A stretch of 64,000 nucleotides of DNA from GJ-E10 sp035625725 (lineage in GTDB: Bacteria > Pseudomonadota > Gammaproteobacteria > Burkholderiales > Burkholderiaceae_F): contig DASPPB010000043.1 in assembly GCA_035625725.1 (NCBI GenBank), forward strand, positions 1-64,000. Reading direction: 5' to 3'. Below the pieces are notes generated by a model. The model was not told the DNA's origin. It saw nothing but the letters and a program-made list of their open reading frames with translations, and searched no databases. This document shows positions 59,272 to 64,000 of this stretch, piece after piece. How positions within the stretch are numbered: position 1 is the first letter of the stretch; the number at the start of each line of letters is the position of its first letter. The translations under genes and the position numbers were made by a program.

Positions 59272-61758
59272 CTAGACCGGCGTTTTGAGCTGCGGGCGGC
59301 GCGCGCTGTCGAGGTATCGTTCGAACTGATCCAATGGGAGGGGGCGGCCAAAGTAATAACCCTGCAAGAAATCGCAGCGGTGCACGGTATTTAAAAAATA
59401 CAGTTGCACCTCGGTTTCAACCCCTTCAGCAACCACCTGCAGTCCCAGGTTGTGCGCCAGTCCGATCGTCGCTGCGCAGATAGATGCTTCGCTGTCGTCT
59501 TGCTCCAGGTTCATGACGAAAGACCTGTCGATCTTGAGCTGATCCAGTGGTAGCCGTTTGAGATAAGAAAGCGAAGAGTAGCCCGTGCCGAAATCGTCGA
59601 GCGAAAACCCAATGCCGAGCGCATTGAGTGCCTTCATCTTTGCAATCGTTCCCTCGACGTCGTCAACGAACAAGCTCTCGGTCAGTTCAAGCTTCAGGCG
59701 CTTTGCAATGGCCCCGTAGCGCTGCACGATCTCGAGCACCTGCGCCACAAAATCGGTCTGACGGATCTGCAGTGCACTGATGTTTACGGCTACGGTGAGA
59801 TCAGCGCGTTCAGGCCGCGCAGCCCAGCGCGCAAGGAGCGCGCAAACCGTCTCGAGCACCCACTTCCCCATGGGGATGATCAGGCCCGTTGCCTCGGCAA
59901 CGGGAATGAAATCGCCCGGCGCAACCAGTCCACGAGTCGGGTGCTGCCATCGCAACAGGGCTTCGGCGCCAACCACACACCGGCTGCCGTCAACGACCGG
60001 CTGAAAATGCAGAATCAGATGTCCGTCTCGAAGGGCCACGCGAAGATCCGCCTCAAGGGCAGATTGCGCGGCAATTGTCGTCTGCGCCTTCGGATCGAAA
60101 AAGCGCAAAGCATTGCGTCCCGCTGCCTTGGCCTGGTACATGGCCATGTCCGCCTGCTTGAGCAATTCCTCCTCGCTGATCGGTCGGTCCCCAAAAATCG
60201 CGGCACCGATCGAAGCCGTGCAATAGTGCTCGTAGGCACCCAACATGTAGGGCAACTTCAGCGCTGCGATAATTTTCTCGCCGACCTTCCCGGCGCGGCC
60301 GGCAGCCTCGGCAGCGTCGCTCGGCAGGTCCTCGAGCAACACCAGAAATTCGTCGCCACCAAAGCGCGCGACGCTGTCGGTGGGTCGCACGCAGTCCGTC
60401 AAGCGGGCGGCGACCTGCTTGAGCAATTCATCGCCGACGTCGTGACCCCGCGTGTCATTTAGCGTCTTGAAGTTGTCCAAATCGACGAACAGCAGGGCAC
60501 TGAAACTGCCGGATTGACGAGAGGCGATCAACGCGCGCTTCAGGCGCTCGAGAAGCCGTCGGCGGTTTGGCAGGCCCGTCAGCGCGTCGCAGAACACGAG
60601 GCGCTGGATTTCTTCCTGGCTGGCGTGGTGCTCCGTTATGTCCTCGACGATCGCAACCCCACCCACAATGTTTCCCCGGAGGTCGCGCGAGGGCGTCGCT
60701 ACTAGGGAAATCCACCCGCGGAATTTTCCAAGGACAGCATCATGGTAGCCCTCAAAGCGCACGCTCGCACCCTCTGCGATGGCCCTTTGCAGGGTCGATG
60801 GAATCGTCGAATCCGAGAGGTGACGAAGGTCTCGTCCGATCAAACTCTCCCTTGGCGCCTGCAGGATCTCGGTAAGGCGCTCATTGCAGTACGTGATAAC
60901 CGATGCCTTGTCGAAATGCAGTACTCCGACCGCAAGATGGTTGAGGAGCAGCCGATACTGTTCCGTACTCGCCTCGAGCGCTTCCCCGCGGTCCGTGGCC
61001 TCGAATCGCAAGACGATGTTCTCGCGGGTTCCGCGTGCAACCGTGCGAATCATGCCAAGGACAAACCCTAGGTACACGAAACCAAAGGCAGCCAAAATTC
61101 TGTACAAGTCGCCTTCGCGCACCAGCATATGGACGATAAACGGCACAATGATGCAAACCGCAAAGCCGGTGGCGCTGACTGCGTCAGCCGCGTTGGAAAG
61201 CACTGCCGCCGCCGCGGCGCCCGCCATGAAAAGCAGCAAAATTAGCTGGTGCTGCAGATCATCGGCCGGAAAAAGAAAGAATCCGGCAAGGCCCCAGCCT
61301 ACGCCGGTAGCAATTGCGGAAATCCGAAACCACAGCAGCCAGACGTCACTCGAACCCGAAGAAGCGACGGACGAGTGCCGATAGACAACGACGACGGCAG
61401 CACGGGCCACCATGATGCCGAGAAAAAACAGCAACCAGATCAACCGATCGGCCAGCGGAACGACGTTTCGTTCCATATACATGCAGATCGCCGCACAAAG
61501 TATTGCTGCGGCAATTGCCGCTGGGGTCGCGCTGGCGAGCTGTCGAGTGACTTCGGCTGCGATTAGCCGTGAGCGAGTTGCATCGGTTCCCGCACGCGGC
61601 GTCAAGGATAGCGGTCGGTTTGCGCGCGGCCGGTTGTCCGGTCCGCTTTCGTGCTCTGGTTTGGCCGCGTGGCTTTGATCAAGGAGCGCGTCCGCGACCG
61701 CGACATCGCCGTCGGGTCCAATCGCGGGTAAGAGCTCCTGCGGGCCAGCGCGTCTCAA
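59272..61758 (-). CDS. membrane PAS-GGDEF-EAL protein (c-di-GMP turnover)
   Basis: An 828-residue inner-membrane signalling protein. A polar start is followed by six or seven membrane segments (about 78-240), a PAS domain (about 262-378), GGDEF (about 385-545) and EAL (about 565-815). The GGDEF motif is intact at 467-471 with an I-site R458-x-x-D461 in front, and the EAL motif is intact at 599-601 with DDFGTGYSSLSYLKRLPLDQ downstream. It may therefore make or degrade c-di-GMP. The start is a TTG at 61758, 21 bases after the FIST gene, so the two are probably one operon. Confidence 0.92.
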   Translation of the reverse strand: MRRAGPQELLPAIGPDGDVAVADALLDQSHAAKPEHESGPDNRPRANRPLSLTPRAGTDATRSRLIAAEVTRQLASATPAAIAAAILCAAICMYMERNVVPLADRLIWLLFFLGIMVARAAVVVVYRHSSVASSGSSDVWLLWFRISAIATGVGWGLAGFFLFPADDLQHQLILLLFMAGAAAAAVLSNAADAVSATGFAVCIIVPFIVHMLVREGDLYRILAAFGFVYLGFVLGMIRTVARGTRENIVLRFEATDRGEALEASTEQYRLLLNHLAVGVLHFDKASVITYCNERLTEILQAPRESLIGRDLRHLSDSTIPSTLQRAIAEGASVRFEGYHDAVLGKFRGWISLVATPSRDLRGNIVGGVAIVEDITEHHASQEEIQRLVFCDALTGLPNRRRLLERLKRALIASRQSGSFSALLFVDLDNFKTLNDTRGHDVGDELLKQVAARLTDCVRPTDSVARFGGDEFLVLLEDLPSDAAEAAGRAGKVGEKIIAALKLPYMLGAYEHYCTASIGAAIFGDRPISEEELLKQADMAMYQAKAAGRNALRFFDPKAQTTIAAQSALEADLRVALRDGHLILHFQPVVDGSRCVVGAEALLRWQHPTRGLVAPGDFIPVAEATGLIIPMGKWVLETVCALLARWAARPERADLTVAVNISALQIRQTDFVAQVLEIVQRYGAIAKRLKLELTESLFVDDVEGTIAKMKALNALGIGFSLDDFGTGYSSLSYLKRLPLDQLKIDRSFVMNLEQDDSEASICAATIGLAHNLGLQVVAEGVETEVQLYFLNTVHRCDFLQGYYFGRPLPLDQFERYLDSARRPQLKTPV

Positions 61759-61779
61759 ATCGACCTCGGCCGGTCCGGT

Positions 61780-62919
61780 TCAGTGCTCGCCGAGCCAGCT
61801 GATGGTCATCGTCTGGTTGTGTAGCCCGCAGACCCGGTTCGACGCGTGCGGGCTGATTTCCCCATACGAGTAAAAACCGGTCAGCGTCGAGCGTTCGCCT
61901 AATACGCGGCCAACAGCGGCAACTTCCTCGCCGACCCGTTCGCCCATCACCAATTTTCTGCCAATGCAACTGACGAGCACAGCCAGACTATCGCCCGATA
62001 CGTTGCACACTTTGCGCGCCACTTCGGCTGCCCTGGTGGCGCCGCTTACCAGCCGGTCGGTGTCCGCATGCATCAGCTTCAGATAGCTCCCCACATCGAC
62101 GGCGCCGGCCAAAGTCAGACTGCCCGCATCCCGGTCCACCCCGAGAATTGTTCGGATCGGTCCGGCTTCGTTGCCCGCGGCGTCAACAATCGCGAACGGA
62201 AACAACAGGCCGGAGGCAGGTAGGTCCCTCGCGTGCTCCCCCAGGAACCGCTGATACACGGCCAGGGCGGGTTCGTCGTCAATCTCGAAGACAACATTGC
62301 CCGCACATCGCGTGACCCTTCGAGCCGGACCAAACGGCTTCCAGCCTCCGAAGGAACCATGAGCAAACTCTAGTGCATCGCCGTGCAAGCCAACGGCGAC
62401 GACCTCCTGCGTGCTGGCGCCTTGCGAACGTAGCGTCCAGGTGCGAGCAAACGCGCCACCGTCGCCGGCAAGTCCGCCGGTGATGGGCACGGTGCTTCCG
62501 AGTCGCCGCACCATCCCGTCGACGAGCGCACTACCGTTGATCGCTACGCCGGGCGCAAAGACAAGGATCGCCTTGAGGCCTGGCGCTGCAAGCTGCGCAC
62601 CCAGGCGCGACCCCGCGTCAAAGGAGTCCTCCATCGATGCGAGAACAACGCTCGCCTGCACCGCCCGCGAACTCGCGAATTGCACTGCGGTAAGAACGCA
62701 GTCTTCCTCGGTCACACCTTCGCTGCTGATCTCGCCGGCCGTCGAGCAGCCCAACAGGCACGCATGGGGAAAAGCTTCTTGCAACGCTCGCACGAAGCCG
62801 CGATCCGAAAAAAAGGCGGGCGCACCGAAGACGGTGACCAAGTGTGGTTGCAGGTTGCCGAACAGTGCCGTTGTCGGCACTGGCACTGTCGACTTCAGAC
62901 GCGCCTGCTGGACTTTCAC
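61780..62919 (-). CDS. FIST-domain sensory protein
   Basis: A 379-residue cytosolic protein made of FIST_N (about 15-220, with FPHACLLGCSTAGEISSEGV and PITGGLAGDGGAF) and FIST_C (about 225-360). FIST domains are predicted small-ligand sensors, possibly for amino acids, found next to signalling proteins; the downstream GGDEF-EAL gene fits that. The start is taken as GTG 62919 (VKVQQARLKS); an earlier start at 62958 is possible. No membrane segments are visible. Confidence 0.88.
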   Translation of the reverse strand: MKVQQARLKSTVPVPTTALFGNLQPHLVTVFGAPAFFSDRGFVRALQEAFPHACLLGCSTAGEISSEGVTEEDCVLTAVQFASSRAVQASVVLASMEDSFDAGSRLGAQLAAPGLKAILVFAPGVAINGSALVDGMVRRLGSTVPITGGLAGDGGAFARTWTLRSQGASTQEVVAVGLHGDALEFAHGSFGGWKPFGPARRVTRCAGNVVFEIDDEPALAVYQRFLGEHARDLPASGLLFPFAIVDAAGNEAGPIRTILGVDRDAGSLTLAGAVDVGSYLKLMHADTDRLVSGATRAAEVARKVCNVSGDSLAVLVSCIGRKLVMGERVGEEVAAVGRVLGERSTLTGFYSYGEISPHASNRVCGLHNQTMTISWLGEH

Positions 62920-62958
62920 GGAACACCTTTGCCACGAAAACTGCCAGGTACCCGTCAA

Positions 62959-63364
62959 GTATGCGATCCGCCACCAGCGGGCGTTCCGTCAAATTCCGGG
63001 GTAAATCGGCCTCGGCCAGTTGGCCCTCACCCGCAAAGTCGTTCGGGGACCCTTCCGCTCTCCAGGAGCCAGCGCCTTCTGCGCTGGTTGAGGCACCGAA
63101 CTGTCCCCGAATCCCGTCTTTGCTCTTTGGCTGCTTGCACCTTGCCCAGCGGCGGAGGGCCCGTGGCGCCCCGGCCACCCCGTCAGTGGTTTGCACAATC
63201 GCCCCTGGCGGGCTAGGTTACGACGGCCTACCCGCAGAGACCCTCTACGGCACACTTCCCTCGCCCAGGCCTTGCTCGCGCTTTCGATGCACTGCCGCAC
63301 AGTGAGGAACAACCTCGCCACAAGTGTGGCAGCAAGACAAGCCGGGCGAGCGCTATGGCCACGC
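62959..63364. other. structured intergenic region without a supported gene
   Basis: About 400 bases between the FIST gene and the GNAT-like gene. It contains a long inverted repeat (63042-63050 with 63103-63111) enclosing a 7-bp hairpin, and GGGGACAGTTCGG on the minus strand. The frames that are open here lack recognisable content. It may be an eroded mobile-element end or a structured RNA; neither is shown. Confidence 0.5.
63042..63111. repeat. nested inverted repeats
   Basis: TTCGGGGAC (63042-63050) pairs with GTCCCCGAA (63103-63111). Inside, CCAGCGC (63069-63075) and GCGCTGG (63081-63087) form a stem with loop CTTCT. The combination makes a stable two-stem structure on either strand. Confidence 0.6.
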
Positions 63365-64000
63365 TCATGCCCAGAACTCGGCGAAACCCGCATGGTGATA
63401 TGCGGCGTCGCTGTCGAGCATCTGTACGCGTGGATTCACCATCGGTACCTGCAGTCCCTTACGGGTCAGAACGTGCATGGCTATTGGCGAGCGCTTGCGA
63501 AAGTGCGCCGCCTCCAGACACCGCGATACGACGGGATCGCTCTCACGCGTCACGATTTCCGCGACACCGGGCGTCTGATAGGCAACGTCAATCGCGCAAT
63601 GCAGCAGTGCCAGCCAATCGTGAACTTCGGCGGTGTCCATCCACGAATCCACGATACGCGCCTGACCTAAGACACATGCCATCACAAAATAGCCACGCAC
63701 CTTGCCGGCCTGCTCGATCGCGTGCAGGCTCACCGCCCCGATCGGGCACTCGAGAAAATACGTAAAGGAATCGATGTTGCGTTCGAAGATCGCCGTCTCG
63801 CCGCGAGGCGCAGGCAACACCTTTGCGATGGCACTCACATCCCCCATCGTGAGTCGGCGCGAACTCCACGGAGCCTGGCTTGCAAGGCTTGGGGTCAGGC
63901 ACCAGAGGGCCGCTCCCCGCGCGAGCTTTGGCAGTGTTTTCCAGTTCCAGCGCACCTGGGCCTTAAAGTATCGAAGGGGATGAAGAGTTCGCACGTAGCG
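63365..64000 (-). CDS. C-terminal part of a probable GNAT-like acyltransferase (partial)
   Basis: The frame is open from the window edge to a TAA/TGA-type stop at 63365, giving about 211 residues of the 3' part of a gene. LECPIGAVSLHAIEQAGKVRGYFVMACV and AIDVAYQTPGVAEIVTRESDPVVSRCLEAAHFRKR read like the two halves of a GNAT acetyltransferase fold, and PRVQMLDSDAAYHHAGF resembles the end of such proteins. The N-terminus and true start are outside the window (the GTG at 63994 is just the first possible start). The substrate is unknown. Confidence 0.6.
   Translation of the reverse strand, partial: RYVRTLHPLRYFKAQVRWNWKTLPKLARGAALWCLTPSLASQAPWSSRRLTMGDVSAIAKVLPAPRGETAIFERNIDSFTYFLECPIGAVSLHAIEQAGKVRGYFVMACVLGQARIVDSWMDTAEVHDWLALLHCAIDVAYQTPGVAEIVTRESDPVVSRCLEAAHFRKRSPIAMHVLTRKGLQVPMVNPRVQMLDSDAAYHHAGFAEFWA

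Overview
The window looks like a chromosomal segment of a GC-rich betaproteobacterium, most likely in or near Burkholderiales, able to fix CO2. The evidence for the lineage is gene order: dusB-fis-purH-ruvC-ruvA-ruvB, lptD-surA-pdxA-ksgA beside amgK-murU, and lnt-glyQ-glyS-plsC, plus a PlsC with the HX4E form of its motif. The evidence for autotrophy is a form I (green-type, IAq-like) RubisCO cluster, cbbL-cbbS-cbbQ-cbbO. No phage, plasmid, CRISPR or rRNA is visible. I cannot name the genus from the sequence.

Layout. 1-2.3 kb: a possible tail of an upstream gene, a metabolite:H+ symporter-type MFS transporter with a large extra loop, then tRNA-Met with a transposase remnant directly behind it. 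2.9-14.3 kb (+): a long housekeeping run, miaB, phoH, ybeY, corC, lnt, an HDOD gene, glyQ, glyS, plsC and a YgjP-type metallopeptidase, mostly with overlapping starts and stops. 14.4-21 kb (-): lptD-surA-pdxA-ksgA for outer-membrane assembly, vitamin B6 and rRNA methylation; SurA carries an unusual Ala/Pro-rich repeat linker. 21-29.6 kb (+): amgK-murU (peptidoglycan sugar recycling), a ubiquinone-type hydroxylase, dusB-fis-purH and ruvCAB. 29.7-32.4 kb (-): a lone TonB-dependent receptor. 33-38.4 kb (+): the complete ybgC-tolQRAB-pal-cpoB envelope cluster, then tRNA-Lys with short repeats behind it that look like a mobile-element scar.

38.6-49.6 kb is more accessory: an exported retropepsin-like protease, a small lipoprotein, an exported peroxiredoxin, the cbbLSQO cluster, an antigen-85-like esterase (-), and exported MsrA and MsrB (-). 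CbbL and CbbS form RubisCO, and CbbQ (AAA+) and CbbO (VWA) form its activase. No cbbR or other Calvin-cycle gene is present, so the rest of the pathway must lie elsewhere. 49.6-59.1 kb: gabT (-) and gabD (+), the two halves of a GABA-to-succinate route, enclose a DUF2844-DUF3443 pair (+) and a tonB-exbB-exbD-exbD-TPR operon (-), which could energise the receptor at 30 kb. 59.3-64 kb (-): a membrane GGDEF-EAL protein just behind a FIST sensor gene, a structured non-coding stretch, and the 3' end of a probable GNAT-like gene running off the window.

The items most worth a second look are the DUF3443 lipoprotein, whose two DTGS/DSGS motifs suggest a two-lobed pepsin-like fold; the repeat-expanded SurA; the isolated RubisCO-activase cluster with its AT-rich promoter and internal hairpin; the FIST plus c-di-GMP pair; and mobile-element scars directly behind both tRNA genes. 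I did not find convincing evidence of a wholly new multi-gene system.
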